A model generated the notes under the pieces. The model was not told where the DNA came from, made no database searches, and saw only the letters and a program-made list of their open reading frames with translations. Made by a program: the position numbers and the translations under genes. This document shows, one piece after another, positions 51,889-60,218 of a stretch of DNA of 64,000 nucleotides. Location of the stretch: NCBI RefSeq assembly GCF_020172085.1, contig NZ_JAIVAT010000008.1, positions 248,001-312,000 on the forward strand, in the 5' to 3' direction. Every line of letters starts with the position of its first letter. Position 1 is the first letter of the stretch. The DNA comes from Rossellomorea aquimaris (lineage in GTDB: Bacteria > Bacillota > Bacilli > Bacillales > Bacillaceae_B).

Positions 51889-51915
51889 GTACCATTCCCT
51901 CCTACTCACTCACCA

Positions 51916-52182
51916 CTACATTTCCTGTCCAATGGCACTTCTGTAGCGGATATCCCGTCTCTTAAATGATGTGACTTCCTTGTCTTTATTGAGGATGACA
52001 TCATACGTGCCGAGCATCTCATCCTTTGCATATTTCTTCATATATTCTTTTTCTTCAATGACCTCTACTTGAAGCTTCCAGCCTTCGTCTTCCGTTAATT
52101 CCACTGACGTAATCTTATGGACTGGAGCCACATGTTCATTGAAGAAATCCGTTACACTATTCATGATTTCCTTGATAACCAT
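51916..52182 (-). CDS. gvpR: Gas vesicle protein GvpR (GvpO family)
   Basis: An 88-residue protein whose second half, WKLQVEVIEEKEYMKKYAKDEMLGTYDVILNKDKEVTSFKRRDIRYR, is the GvpO-family pattern. The N terminus has VTDFFNEHVAPVHKITSVEL. Position between gvpB and gvpN corresponds to gvpR of B. megaterium. AGGAGG precedes the ATG. Confidence 0.86.
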   Translation of the reverse strand: MVIKEIMNSVTDFFNEHVAPVHKITSVELTEDEGWKLQVEVIEEKEYMKKYAKDEMLGTYDVILNKDKEVTSFKRRDIRYRSAIGQEM

Positions 52183-52270
52183 AGTCGCCTCCTACTGTTT
52201 TGAAAGGGGACCGTTTAGTTCCCCTTCAAAACACTTTCTCATTCCTGATGCAGTCGCTCCCCGTGTCTAT

Positions 52271-52531
52271 CTAAATGCTAAACTGGGAGCTTCTTTCATT
52301 TTGTTGAGTAGCAAGTCCATTTTCTTCGACATCATCACGAAGAAGCCCCACTGCCTCTGCATAACGCAACCATGTATCCACGCTGGCAATGACAACCCTA
52401 GCCTCTACCGTTAGAATTTCAATCCCTACAACTGATACTCTTGCAAAGGCATCGATGACAATACCTTTATCAAGAATCCGGTCAATGACTTCTGCCAAAC
52501 TTGAGCTGTTGTTACTTTTTTGAATAGCCAT
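52271..52531 (-). CDS. gvpB: Gas vesicle structural protein GvpB (second GvpA)
   Basis: An 86-residue major shell protein. [55 protein letters not shown] is the conserved GvpA rib-forming core. It differs from the gvpA product (53578-53838) at only a few positions, mainly in the tail. AAAGGAG precedes the ATG. Two near-identical shell genes separated by gvpP and gvpQ are the B. megaterium layout. Confidence 0.95.
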   Translation of the reverse strand: MAIQKSNNSSSLAEVIDRILDKGIVIDAFARVSVVGIEILTVEARVVIASVDTWLRYAEAVGLLRDDVEENGLATQQNERSSQFSI

Positions 52532-52552
52532 CTTTCATTCTCCTTTCGGTGC

Positions 52553-53014
52553 TTAAGAGCTGATTGTCTTAATGTCTTTAGAAGATTTTATATTTTCTGA
52601 ACTTTTAATTTCTGTAGAGCTTTTGATATTAAAGGAGCTTTTAATATCGCTTGCTCCTTTAAGACTGCCTACACTTTTTATCTTGGTTCGATCTTGATCG
52701 GAGGAGGAGATTTTCTTTTGAAATTCTTCACCGGCTTCTTTTGCATGACTCAGTTTCTCCCGTACCGAAAGTAATACGTCCTGTACTTTTTCCTTTGCTT
52801 CCTCTGCTTTGTTATGAACATTAGCTGCATTGTTTTCTTTCGCGTCCTTAAGCTTCTCGGATGCTTCATTTGCTTTTGATTGCATGCCTTCTTCAACGTT
52901 TTCGACAAATTTTTCTTTTGCTTTTTCTTTGATTGTGTCCTTAAGGGATTCAGGAGCATGATCCAGGGCTTTTTTTGCCATCTTGCCAACTGCTTTTTTT
53001 ACCGGCTTACCCAT
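52553..53014 (-). CDS. gvpQ: Gas vesicle protein GvpQ
   Basis: A 153-residue Lys/Glu-rich protein: KKAVGKMAKKALDHAPESLKD, a helical middle (AKEKFVENVEEG, AEEAKEKVQDVLLSVREKL), and a tail of repeated IKSS units (about six: IKSVGS, IKSSFN, IKSSTE, IKSSEN, IKSSKD). The repeat tail and size fit GvpQ of bacilli. Function is accessory and unclear. AAGGGGG precedes the ATG. Confidence 0.82.
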   Translation of the reverse strand: MGKPVKKAVGKMAKKALDHAPESLKDTIKEKAKEKFVENVEEGMQSKANEASEKLKDAKENNAANVHNKAEEAKEKVQDVLLSVREKLSHAKEAGEEFQKKISSSDQDRTKIKSVGSLKGASDIKSSFNIKSSTEIKSSENIKSSKDIKTISS

Positions 53015-53041
53015 TCAATTCCCCCTTCGGAAGGCTCGATG

Positions 53042-53527
53042 TTATTTCTTAGATTCCACAAGGCTGTTAAGCATTTCCTCGATGCGTTCTAATCGTTCAT
53101 TTAAATGTTTGTTTTCTTCTTTGATTTCTTCCAGTTCCTCTGATTGATTGTTTGAATTTCCGCTATGTTCAGCTTTGGATTCGTTCGTTTCCGATGACTC
53201 TTCCTTTTTCTTCTTAGGAGAAAGTAATCCTCCTTCGAGCTTACTCATATATCCTGTAGCCGATTGTCGCAGTGTAATAATCGCTTGTTCAGTCAGGAAT
53301 TCCTGTGCCGATCTCCGCAGTTCTTTACTGGCTGCTTTCATTACGTCTGATTTGCCCAGGCTGTCCACTACCTTCTTTCCTGTTCCGGGGTTGGATAACA
53401 ATCCTATTCCTGCTCCAACCACTCCGCCGATAATCGCATAATTCATGGATGGTCTGCTTTCGCTTGCCTGCTTTTCTTCTGCCGCGTTCGTTTCTTCTAC
53501 TTGTTGACTGCTCTTCACTTCTGACAT
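53042..53527 (-). CDS. gvpP: Gas vesicle protein GvpP
   Basis: A 161-residue protein with a YtxH-like Gly-rich hydrophobic segment (NYAIIGGVVGAGIGLLSNPGTGKKVVD), a helical middle, and a C-terminal coiled coil (LEEIKEENKHLNERLERIEEML). It fits GvpP, which lies between gvpA and gvpQ in B. megaterium. The start at 53527 (second ATG) fits the AGAGGA site. Confidence 0.82.
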   Translation of the reverse strand: MSEVKSSQQVEETNAAEEKQASESRPSMNYAIIGGVVGAGIGLLSNPGTGKKVVDSLGKSDVMKAASKELRRSAQEFLTEQAIITLRQSATGYMSKLEGGLLSPKKKKEESSETNESKAEHSGNSNNQSEELEEIKEENKHLNERLERIEEMLNSLVESKK

Positions 53528-53577
53528 ATTCATCCTCTTTTCTACTAAATTAGTAAAACTATATTTGATTTACTTGT

Positions 53578-53838
53578 TTAAATGCTGAATGCTGTTCCTC
53601 TTTCATTTTCCTGCTTTGAGAGACCCTCTTCCTGGACCTCATCCCTCAAAAGCCCAACGGCTTCTGCATATCGTAACCACGTATCCACACTTGCAATGAC
53701 GACTCTAGCTTCCACTGTCAGAATCTCGATTCCTACCAAGGAAACCCGGGCAAATGCATCAATGACGATTCCTTTATCCAGGATTCTATCAATTACTTCC
53801 GCGAGACTTGAGCTGTCATTACTTTTTTGAATACTCAT
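53578..53838 (-). CDS. gvpA: Gas vesicle structural protein GvpA
   Basis: An 86-residue major shell protein forming the hydrophobic-inside ribs of the gas vesicle. The conserved core [55 protein letters not shown] is nearly identical to GvpB. It is the first gene of the cluster A-P-Q-B-R-N-F-G-L-S-K-J-T-U. GAGGAGAG precedes the ATG. A convincing SigA or SigB promoter was not found in the 320 bases upstream. Confidence 0.96.
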   Translation of the reverse strand: MSIQKSNDSSSLAEVIDRILDKGIVIDAFARVSLVGIEILTVEARVVIASVDTWLRYAEAVGLLRDEVQEEGLSKQENERGTAFSI

Positions 53839-54158
53839 CGAATCTCTCCTCTATAATGGTTTTGCCAATGACACGCTTCTATTCTGTTTAATCGGTGTTT
53901 ACCTCGATTGTGGCCATGCATAAACTAGGTCATGGGAATCATTTGAAATAAACTGCCATTTTTTATACATGTTTTAATCAATGGAAGACGCTCTGTAACA
54001 TTTGTTTCTTAGAGACATATAAACTTGTGGACTTGGGGTAGAAAAAATAATTCAAATAAGACAAATTGATTACAGTTTCTCACTTTAATAGATGGTTGTA
54101 TAAAGAAGGGAAGTGTGCTTTGAAAAAGATGGGGCATTGAGGACTTTTTCTCTTAAAC
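53839..54158 (-). promoter_or_regulatory. gvpA upstream leader region
   Basis: No gene is supported here. This 320-base stretch between the parR terminator and gvpA must hold the gas-vesicle operon promoter. I see AT-rich candidate -10 elements (TATAAA near 53966 and TTATAG near 53853 on the minus strand) without good -35 partners, so the promoter is not fixed. Confidence 0.4.
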
Positions 54159-54195
54159 GAAAAAGAACCCGAAGCTTAAAACGCTTCAGATTCTT
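54159..54195 (-). terminator. Terminator of parM-parR
   Basis: On the minus strand AAGAATCTGAAGC pairs with GCTTCGGGTTCTT (one mismatch and a G-T pair), followed by a T run. It separates the parMR operon from gvpA. Confidence 0.82.
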
Positions 54196-54198
54196 ATT

Positions 54199-54792
54199 TC
54201 ATTTATTCATTTGGGCAAGGAAATCGCCTAACAAATCGTCCAGCGATTCTTCTTTTGGTTCTTCCTTAACCGTTTCCTGGGGTTTCATGGCACTGTCCCA
54301 GTCAAAGTTGTCCAATTCTTCATCAGTAGAATAAGAACGCTCATCTATTTCTTCATCTGGTGTATCATCCACCACTTGATCAAGGGACCATTCCCTACTA
54401 GTATCATGACTTGCTGCAGATTCTTCCTGAAGATAGAGGGCTTCATCAATATCCAACGAGTTACTGCTTAAGGAAGCAAGCAGGGAGGCTGTACGAACCG
54501 GATTTGAAAGCAGTTGATACACAATACTCCCTAAGAGCGCTTCAGAATGTTCATGTTTTAACCAATCACGTTGGGACTTATCCAACCCCTTGGGAAGGGG
54601 AATCGTAATCGCTTCCCGCCTCTTTGCAATCGTGTCATTCACACCATTCAGTACAAGCTCTGCAATCTTACTGGAAAAATTTCGTTTTTCCGTTTCCTTA
54701 AGCTTTTGTAGATGCTTTAAAACATGATCAGGTGTATCAGAAGGGAGACGAAACGTTATCGGCTGTCCCCTCGACATCCCTTTTTCTTTCAT
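54199..54792 (-). CDS. parR: ParR-like centromere-binding adaptor
   Basis: A 197-residue protein downstream of the actin gene by 9 bases. The N-terminal third reads as a ribbon-helix-helix-type DNA-binding domain (QPITFRLPSDTPDHVLKHLQKLKETEKRNFSSKIAELVLNGV as landmark): a beta strand followed by two helices, as in ParR. The C-terminal half is acidic and disordered, ending in EESLDDLLGDFLAQMNK, which resembles the short terminal helix by which ParR proteins bind ParM filaments. It is assigned by position and architecture, not by strong sequence identity. Confidence 0.68.
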   Translation of the reverse strand: MKEKGMSRGQPITFRLPSDTPDHVLKHLQKLKETEKRNFSSKIAELVLNGVNDTIAKRREAITIPLPKGLDKSQRDWLKHEHSEALLGSIVYQLLSNPVRTASLLASLSSNSLDIDEALYLQEESAASHDTSREWSLDQVVDDTPDEEIDERSYSTDEELDNFDWDSAMKPQETVKEEPKEESLDDLLGDFLAQMNK

Positions 54793-54801
54793 ACCATCAC
54801 C

Positions 54802-55980
54802 CTATTTGGTTTTCGCTAATTTTTGTTCTTCTTTTTGGGTTTGTTGTTTTTGCGTTTTTCTTAAGAAGTCCGCAATCAGCTTATAGTAGGCATTGGCCAT
54901 CATCCAAATGCTTTCCTTCTCATCTTCAAAGAAGTCGATATTGTACCCGTCAAGATTGTTATTAAGCGTTTTGATATACTCCTTCAGGACGCTTGATCCA
55001 CCGCCGATGAAGTAGCAGATTTCCGTCTGGGAGTTCTTTTGCCACATATTACGCAGGTGGCGGTATTGCTTCTTAGCAAGTTCAAGCATGATACGGTCGA
55101 CGATATCGTGGACGCTTGTACGACTTCCTTTGACCATAATGTGATTTCGATCATTTTTCTTTGTGATGATTTCAACCACATCGCGTCGGCTGTCAAGCTC
55201 TATACCGTGTCTCGAGCGGATTTCCTCCCGGATTAATTCAAGTGATTCAGACACACCCAAATTAAATCCTTGGGCTTTATCGTCGTCTACCTTGCGATCC
55301 TTAATGACCGCGATATCTGTTGATAATCCTCCAATATCCTGAATCAAGATTCGCTTATCTACCAAATCTTTATTGATGATATTAGAATTATTATCCATTA
55401 CAAGGTTGATAAAAGCAGCAAATCCTTCAGGATACACCTTCACTTCATCAAATTTAATATTTACTTTGATTCCTTGATAACGAGGAGTGACAAGGAACTC
55501 GACCTGGTGTACCGAACCTAATAATCTTGAGCGGTAACCAACATCTTTCCCTTCCTTTACTTCACGGAGGGGAAGACCTGTTCCGAGCGTATAGTTTGCT
55601 TCTATTACATTATTATTCTTTTTAAAATTAGAATCGTTCCGTGCTGCATCAAGAGCGATGGAAGCAAACAGCATGATCAGTGTTTGATCTTCTTCTGATT
55701 TACTGCTACCCGGATCAAGTTCAGTCGAGTTATTGCTCTTTGTTGCAAGATTACCTACACGATAAATTGCATTGTTGTCTTTCAGAGCAGGGGAGTGGAC
55801 ACGGATATGTATGCCGTCTAGTGGGTCTTGTGTATCCAGTTCCTCAATCCCGATGATCGGACGATCTTCAATATCCCGTGCGATGACGTTCGGAATATTC
55901 ACCTCAGCGTCCATTTTCCCAAAAATACCTTTTAAAGAATCATTACCAACATCAATGGCTGCAATTCGAGAATTCGTCAT
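54802..55980 (-). CDS. parM: ParM/Alp-like actin ATPase
   Basis: A 392-residue bacterial actin. Phosphate-1 loop: AAIDVGNDSLKGIFG with Asp at residue 10. Phosphate-2 loop: LIQDIGGLSTDIAVI at about residues 212-226. Adenosine motif: CYFIGGGSSVLKEYI at about 322-336. This is the StbA/ParM/Alp7A family, which forms dynamic filaments that segregate plasmids. The ATG at 55980 fits AAAGGATG; upstream in-frame starts lack a site. It lies upstream of a ParR-like gene and downstream of a repeat array resembling parC. It is not MreB (no membrane-binding start, different length) and not FtsA. Confidence 0.88.
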   Translation of the reverse strand: MTNSRIAAIDVGNDSLKGIFGKMDAEVNIPNVIARDIEDRPIIGIEELDTQDPLDGIHIRVHSPALKDNNAIYRVGNLATKSNNSTELDPGSSKSEEDQTLIMLFASIALDAARNDSNFKKNNNVIEANYTLGTGLPLREVKEGKDVGYRSRLLGSVHQVEFLVTPRYQGIKVNIKFDEVKVYPEGFAAFINLVMDNNSNIINKDLVDKRILIQDIGGLSTDIAVIKDRKVDDDKAQGFNLGVSESLELIREEIRSRHGIELDSRRDVVEIITKKNDRNHIMVKGSRTSVHDIVDRIMLELAKKQYRHLRNMWQKNSQTEICYFIGGGSSVLKEYIKTLNNNLDGYNIDFFEDEKESIWMMANAYYKLIADFLRKTQKQQTQKEEQKLAKTK

Positions 55981-56039
55981 TAAAATCATCCTTTCATTCA
56001 TGAGTGAGAATTTGTCAAAAAATTTCAACTCTTACTTCC

Positions 56040-56068
56040 AGATTAAACAATTTCTTGTCTCTGGTCAA
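56040..56068 (-). promoter_or_regulatory. Promoter of parM-parR
   Basis: On the minus strand TTGACC, 17 bases, TAATCT. The parC-like repeats begin about 40 bases further upstream, so ParR binding could also repress this promoter, as in ParMRC loci. Confidence 0.65.
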
Positions 56069-56110
56069 TCCTACTTTTCTATCGATTATGGATCCCCACA
56101 GAGAGAGCAC

Positions 56111-56249
56111 ATGTATACATTTTTGTATCTTTGTATACATTATTTGTACACATCCCTTTAATTCAACATGTGTACTTGTTTGTGTACATGTATACTTTAT
56201 TGTATACAATTGTGTACATATTTGTTTACAAGTATACAAAATTGTAAAC
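56111..56249. repeat. parC: parC-like centromere: about twelve TTTGTATAC-type repeats
   Basis: Copies of the core GTATAC, GTGTAC, GTACAC or GTAAAC, usually preceded by TTT or AT and followed by A, begin near 56113, 56125, 56133, 56146, 56170, 56182, 56190, 56202, 56212, 56224, 56232 and 56244. Spacings are mostly 8, 10 or 12 bases, often 12 then 8, with one gap of 24. The phasing over about 140 bases suits a multimeric DNA-binding protein such as ParR. Located directly upstream of the parMR promoter. Confidence 0.72.
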
Positions 56250-56379
56250 TATCATATTTTTACATATTTCCATTACGAATGATGCTCTCACTACTACTCT
56301 TTAAAACTAGGAATCTACCTTTTTTTAGCAAAAAATCATGACGAAATAAGAAAAACAAAAAAGGTGAAGGACAAGAAAA

Positions 56380-56475
56380 ATGGAACAAGACATTATTTTT
56401 TCAAATAAATTTGGAGAAGAAAGAGTGGTAAATGAAAGTGTCCGGTTATGCGTAGGATCTCCTAAAGGTGAATAA
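56380..56475 (+). CDS. Possible 31-residue peptide
   Basis: An ATG preceded by AAGGAC opens a short frame encoding MEQDIIFSNKFGEERVV and ending at 56475. It has no recognised motif and overlaps nothing. The ribosome site is weak and it may be chance. Confidence 0.2.
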   Translation: MEQDIIFSNKFGEERVVNESVRLCVGSPKGE

Positions 56476-56478
56476 ATG

Positions 56479-56510
56479 AAAAAGACTTCAGCATTTAGCA
56501 TGCCGAAGCC
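56479..56510 (-). terminator. Terminator of the hydroxybutyrate dehydrogenase operon
   Basis: On the minus strand GGCTTCGGCAT pairs with ATGCTGAAGTC (mismatches) and TTTTT follows. Confidence 0.75.
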
Positions 56511-56523
56511 ATTCAAAAATTCA

Positions 56524-57300
56524 CTATTGTGCTGTATAGCCGCCGTCAATGACAACTGCCTGACCGGTCACACTTTTCGCTTGGTCACTGGACAGGAACA
56601 TGGCATAATCCGCAATCTCACTGACATCCAACAGACGCTTTTGAGGGACTAAAGGATAAATAACCTCTTCCAAGACTTTTTCTAATGGAACGTTGCGTGT
56701 AGTGGCGATGTCCTTCAGTTGTCCTCTTACAAGAGGTGTATCAACATAACCAGGACAAATGGAGTTCACTGTAACCCCATAAGGAGCCGATTCGAGAGCA
56801 GCCACTTTCGTTAATCCAATCACACCGTGTTTCGCACTGTTGTAAGCAGCTTTTCCGGCAAAACCTACTAAGCCGTTGATGGAAGAAACATTAATGATAC
56901 GGCCAAATTTCTGTTCTTTCATAATTGGCAGAACGTGCTTGATAGCGATAAAAGGGGCCGTAAGCATGATCTTAATCATGAGCTCAAATTTGGCTGTAGG
57001 GAATTCTTCAATTGGAGACACATGCTGTAATCCAGCATTGTTCACCAGTACATCGATTCGTCCATATTGTTGGTATGCCTTATCGATCATGTTCTTAATA
57101 TCCTCTTCACTTGTGACGTCGGCTTTAAGTCCGATCGCTTCATATCCAAGTTCTTTAAGATTTTCTGCTGCTTTCTTAACGCCTTCTTCATTTAAATCAG
57201 TCAGTACTACTTTACTTCCGTTTTCAGCATAGGATTTCCCTAATTCAAAGCCAATGCCGCTTGCTGAACCTGTAATGACAACCACTTTATTTTCTACCAA
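56524..57300 (-). CDS. 3-hydroxybutyrate dehydrogenase
   Basis: A 258-residue SDR enzyme oxidising (R)-3-hydroxybutyrate to acetoacetate with NAD. TGSASGIGFELG is the cofactor motif, Asp in VLTDLNEEG sets NAD preference, VNNAGLQHVSPIEEFP is characteristic of this enzyme, INVSSINGLVGFAGKAAYNSAKHG includes catalytic Ser, Tyr and Lys (landmark), and CPGYVDTPLV follows. It starts with TTG after AAAGGAG. A GntP permease gene lies 21 bases upstream on the same strand, the same pairing as yxjC/yxjF in B. subtilis. Confidence 0.9.
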   Translation of the reverse strand: MVENKVVVITGSASGIGFELGKSYAENGSKVVLTDLNEEGVKKAAENLKELGYEAIGLKADVTSEEDIKNMIDKAYQQYGRIDVLVNNAGLQHVSPIEEFPTAKFELMIKIMLTAPFIAIKHVLPIMKEQKFGRIINVSSINGLVGFAGKAAYNSAKHGVIGLTKVAALESAPYGVTVNSICPGYVDTPLVRGQLKDIATTRNVPLEKVLEEVIYPLVPQKRLLDVSEIADYAMFLSSDQAKSVTGQAVVIDGGYTAQ

Positions 57301-57321
57301 TGTAAAACACTCCTTTAATAG

Positions 57322-58608
57322 TTAGATAAGTCCTATACTAGCCATGATGATCCCGGCAATGACTGCAATGGTCGGGATTACAAGGCCCACAATAAACACA
57401 TCTTTATAACAATCTTTATGCGTTACATTTGTCACTGCCAACAACGTCAGTAATGCCCCGTTGTGAGGCAGGATCGATGCCCCGGAGGCAATGGAAGCCA
57501 TGCGGTGAAAAGCTTCCGGACTGATTCCCGTCGATTGTGACAGTTGATAATAGGTATCACCGAGTGCCTGCATGGCAATTCCCATTCCCCCTGATGCAGA
57601 ACCGGTAATCATGGCAAGAATCTGTACAATCAATGACTCAGAGATCAAGGGATTTGATGAGATCCCCAATAAAAGATCCGTGATTCGGTCGAAGTCAGGG
57701 ACACTTGTCACGACTGCACCGAACCCTACTGCAGCACTGGTATTAATAATAGCCATCACAGAGCCTTTTGCCCCTTCATTGATGGACGGGATAAATTTCT
57801 TGTACCGTTTAACATTCATTAGGAGTATCAAGATAATTCCTGCCAATAATGAAGAGATGGCGTCCAGCTTAATACCGTTCAATAACACAACGACGAGAAG
57901 TAATGGCAATAGGGAAATGATCCAATTTGGCAACACTTGTTGATCTTTCTCCGCCTCAGATCCTGGACGATTGATTTCTTTGAATGTATCTCCTCTTGCG
58001 GCCATCTTTTTCTGCCTTCCTACAAGCCAAAGATATCCCCCTACAGCCATGATGAGCGATGCTACGATTCCCATCCATGAACCTGCCATCGGTGACGTAT
58101 GGAACGTCTTCATTGGGATTAAGTTCTGTATTTGTGGTGTTCCGGGAACGGCTGTCATGGTGAACGTGAATGCACCAAGGACGATGGTCGGCGCAATGAG
58201 CTTTCTTGAAATATCGGCTTTTCTAAATAAAGCGAGAGCGATGGGATAGATCGCAAACACAACGACAAAAAGACTCACGCCTCCGTAAGTCAGAACAGCC
58301 GAAGCGACCAAAACACCCAGAATTGCACGCTTCTCCCCTATCATTTTAGTAATTTGATAGGCGACGGATTTGGCTGCCCCCGTATCCTCCATCAATTTCC
58401 CAAAGACGGCTCCTAATAAGAAGATGGGGAACCACTGCTTGGCGAAATGAACAAATCCCGACATATAGGTGTCGGTGTACGCATCCATTAGATCCATACC
58501 GCTCATGAACGCGACAATACCTGCGACGATCGGTGCAATCCAAATGATGGACCAGCCAAGATAAGCAAAGACCATCAAGAGCACCAGACCAATTAAAATA
58601 CTAAACAA
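57322..58608 (-). CDS. GntP family permease, probably 3-hydroxybutyrate/carboxylate
   Basis: A 428-residue polytopic permease of the gluconate permease superfamily, shorter than the GntP at 43568. Landmarks: FAYLGWSIIWIAPIVAGIVAFMSG, FGKLMEDTGAAKSVAYQI, LTYGGVSLFVVVFAIYPIALALF, VPGTPQIQNLIPM and GSASGGMGIAMQAL. As the first gene of an operon with 3-hydroxybutyrate dehydrogenase it likely imports hydroxybutyrate. It starts with TTG after AAGGGTGG. A divergent LysR gene lies on the other side. Confidence 0.86.
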   Translation of the reverse strand: MFSILIGLVLLMVFAYLGWSIIWIAPIVAGIVAFMSGMDLMDAYTDTYMSGFVHFAKQWFPIFLLGAVFGKLMEDTGAAKSVAYQITKMIGEKRAILGVLVASAVLTYGGVSLFVVVFAIYPIALALFRKADISRKLIAPTIVLGAFTFTMTAVPGTPQIQNLIPMKTFHTSPMAGSWMGIVASLIMAVGGYLWLVGRQKKMAARGDTFKEINRPGSEAEKDQQVLPNWIISLLPLLLVVVLLNGIKLDAISSLLAGIILILLMNVKRYKKFIPSINEGAKGSVMAIINTSAAVGFGAVVTSVPDFDRITDLLLGISSNPLISESLIVQILAMITGSASGGMGIAMQALGDTYYQLSQSTGISPEAFHRMASIASGASILPHNGALLTLLAVTNVTHKDCYKDVFIVGLVIPTIAVIAGIIMASIGLI

Positions 58609-58795
58609 CTTCTTTCCACCCTTCTAACGAAAACAAAAAGAGAGAGTGCGCTACATGATTCCGCTTCACTCTTTCAACGTTAACTAGTAAATTTTTTGAC
58701 GTAAGAAAGTTTACTCTTCTCCTATAAATAAGTAAAATGAATTAAAACTATGGATGTTATGCAAAAAAGTTATAGATTAAAAAGGAGAGATACCA

Positions 58796-59671
58796 TTGGA
58801 TATACGACAGCTCACCTACTTCAATGAAGTGGCGAAATATAAAAGCTTTACGAAGGCTTCAAATGTGCTGCATCTATCACAGCCTACTCTCAGTAAAATG
58901 GTCCGGAGCCTTGAAGATGAACTGGAGATGGAGCTCATCGACCGATCCGCCCGTCAAATCGAATTGACAGAAGCAGGCGAAATCGTTTATGAGCAGGGAC
59001 AGGTGATCCTTGAATCTCTTGATCATTTGTCCACTCACCTTTATGACTTGATGAACCTGAAGAAAGGGAAAATTAAAATCGGAATTCCTCCGCTGATCGG
59101 GTTTTTATTTTTCCCGAGCATCATCAAACAATTTAAGACGTTGTTTCCTGACGTCCAAATTCAGCTGAACGAATATGGGGCGAATAAGGTGGAAGAAGAA
59201 GTGAGGGATGGGATGCTCGACCTGGGAGTTGTAGTCTTACCAATGGATGAAGAGCAGTTTGATGTCGTACCGTTCGTTTCCGAGAAGCACATGTTATTTG
59301 TCCACCACTCTCACCCGTTAGCCGGGAAAGAAAAGGTGGAAATGAGGGAATTACATGATGAGGATTTCATCCTTTTCAGTGAAGATTTTGCCCTTCACGA
59401 CAAAATCATTGAAGAGTGCCGAAAAGCGGGCTTCTATCCGAAGATCGCCTACGAAAGCTCACAATGGGACTTCATAGGGGAAATGATCGGCCAGAATCTC
59501 GGCATTTCGATCTTTCCTCAATCCATCTCTAAAAAAGTGGACCAGCGTGTGGTTAAATCCATTCCCATTGTGAATCCGACCGTTCCGTGGAACTTGGGAA
59601 TCATCACAAAAAAAGGACGATATGAATCCTTTGCAGTCCGTGAATTCAAGAAGATGCTGGACAATCGATAA
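58796..59671 (+). CDS. LysR family transcriptional regulator
   Basis: A 291-residue LTTR. DIRQLTYFNEVAKYKSFTKASNVLHLSQPTLSKMVRSLEDELEMEL is the N-terminal winged helix-turn-helix (landmark), followed by the periplasmic-binding-like effector domain. It starts with TTG after AAGGAGAG. Divergent from the GntP-hydroxybutyrate dehydrogenase operon with 187 bases between, so it is the likely regulator of that operon and possibly of itself. The effector is unknown. Confidence 0.88.
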   Translation: MDIRQLTYFNEVAKYKSFTKASNVLHLSQPTLSKMVRSLEDELEMELIDRSARQIELTEAGEIVYEQGQVILESLDHLSTHLYDLMNLKKGKIKIGIPPLIGFLFFPSIIKQFKTLFPDVQIQLNEYGANKVEEEVRDGMLDLGVVVLPMDEEQFDVVPFVSEKHMLFVHHSHPLAGKEKVEMRELHDEDFILFSEDFALHDKIIEECRKAGFYPKIAYESSQWDFIGEMIGQNLGISIFPQSISKKVDQRVVKSIPIVNPTVPWNLGIITKKGRYESFAVREFKKMLDNR

Positions 59672-59774
59672 ACTATAACCAAATTGCATACTAACAATAA
59701 TTAATATGTATTTTACGCATAAGTTACACAACGATATAGTATATCCTGTAGCACATTTACAGGAGGTATATACA

Positions 59775-60179
59775 ATGAATGAAAGCAGATATCAACACGG
59801 ATTAGACAAACTGATGGAATACACACTTTCAGATAATAAAGAGATTTCAACACACTTGAAGATATCAGAAGCATTGGAAGATATCGCTCCTGATGTCGGT
59901 AAATACATCATTGAATTTGCGTACGGCGATATTTATTCGCGTCCTGGATTGACCAATAAGCAGCGTGCGCTCATTACCATTTCATCACTTGTGACACAAG
60001 GTACGGAGCCTCAGCTTGAGCTTCATATCAATACGGGGTTGACTGCTGGACTATCGAAGGAGGAGATCGTTGAAAGCATCACCCATCTGATTCCTTATAC
60101 AGGCTTTCCACGCATCCTCAATGCCCTGACGGTTGCGAAGAAAGTATTCGCTATTCGTGAAGAAGAACAACATGAATAG
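59775..60179 (+). CDS. Carboxymuconolactone decarboxylase family protein
   Basis: A 134-residue helical protein of the CMD/AhpD superfamily. FAYGDIYSRPGLTNKQRALITISSL is the family core (landmark), and ESITHLIPYTGFPRILNAL follows. It lacks the CxxC of AhpD, so a decarboxylase-like or unknown role is more likely than peroxidase reduction. AGGAGG precedes the ATG at 59775; the longer frame is spurious. It lies after the LysR gene on the same strand with 103 bases between. Confidence 0.85.
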   Translation: MNESRYQHGLDKLMEYTLSDNKEISTHLKISEALEDIAPDVGKYIIEFAYGDIYSRPGLTNKQRALITISSLVTQGTEPQLELHINTGLTAGLSKEEIVESITHLIPYTGFPRILNALTVAKKVFAIREEEQHE

Positions 60180-60182
60180 ACT

Positions 60183-60212
60183 GAGGCCGGGTAATTCCAT
60201 CCGGCCTCTTCA
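60183..60212 (+). terminator. Terminator of the CMD gene
   Basis: GAGGCCGG pairs perfectly with CCGGCCTC; the T run is short. Confidence 0.65.
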
Positions 60213-60218
60213 ATTGCC

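Noticed and set aside
56015..56239. Minus-strand frame over the parC-like repeats (Thr/Cys/Ile-rich)
   Set aside because: Its sequence only reflects the iterated TTGTATAC units. There is no ribosome site.
56111..56249. CRISPR-like array
   Set aside because: Units are 8-12 bases apart without unique spacers of about 30 bases, and no cas genes are present.
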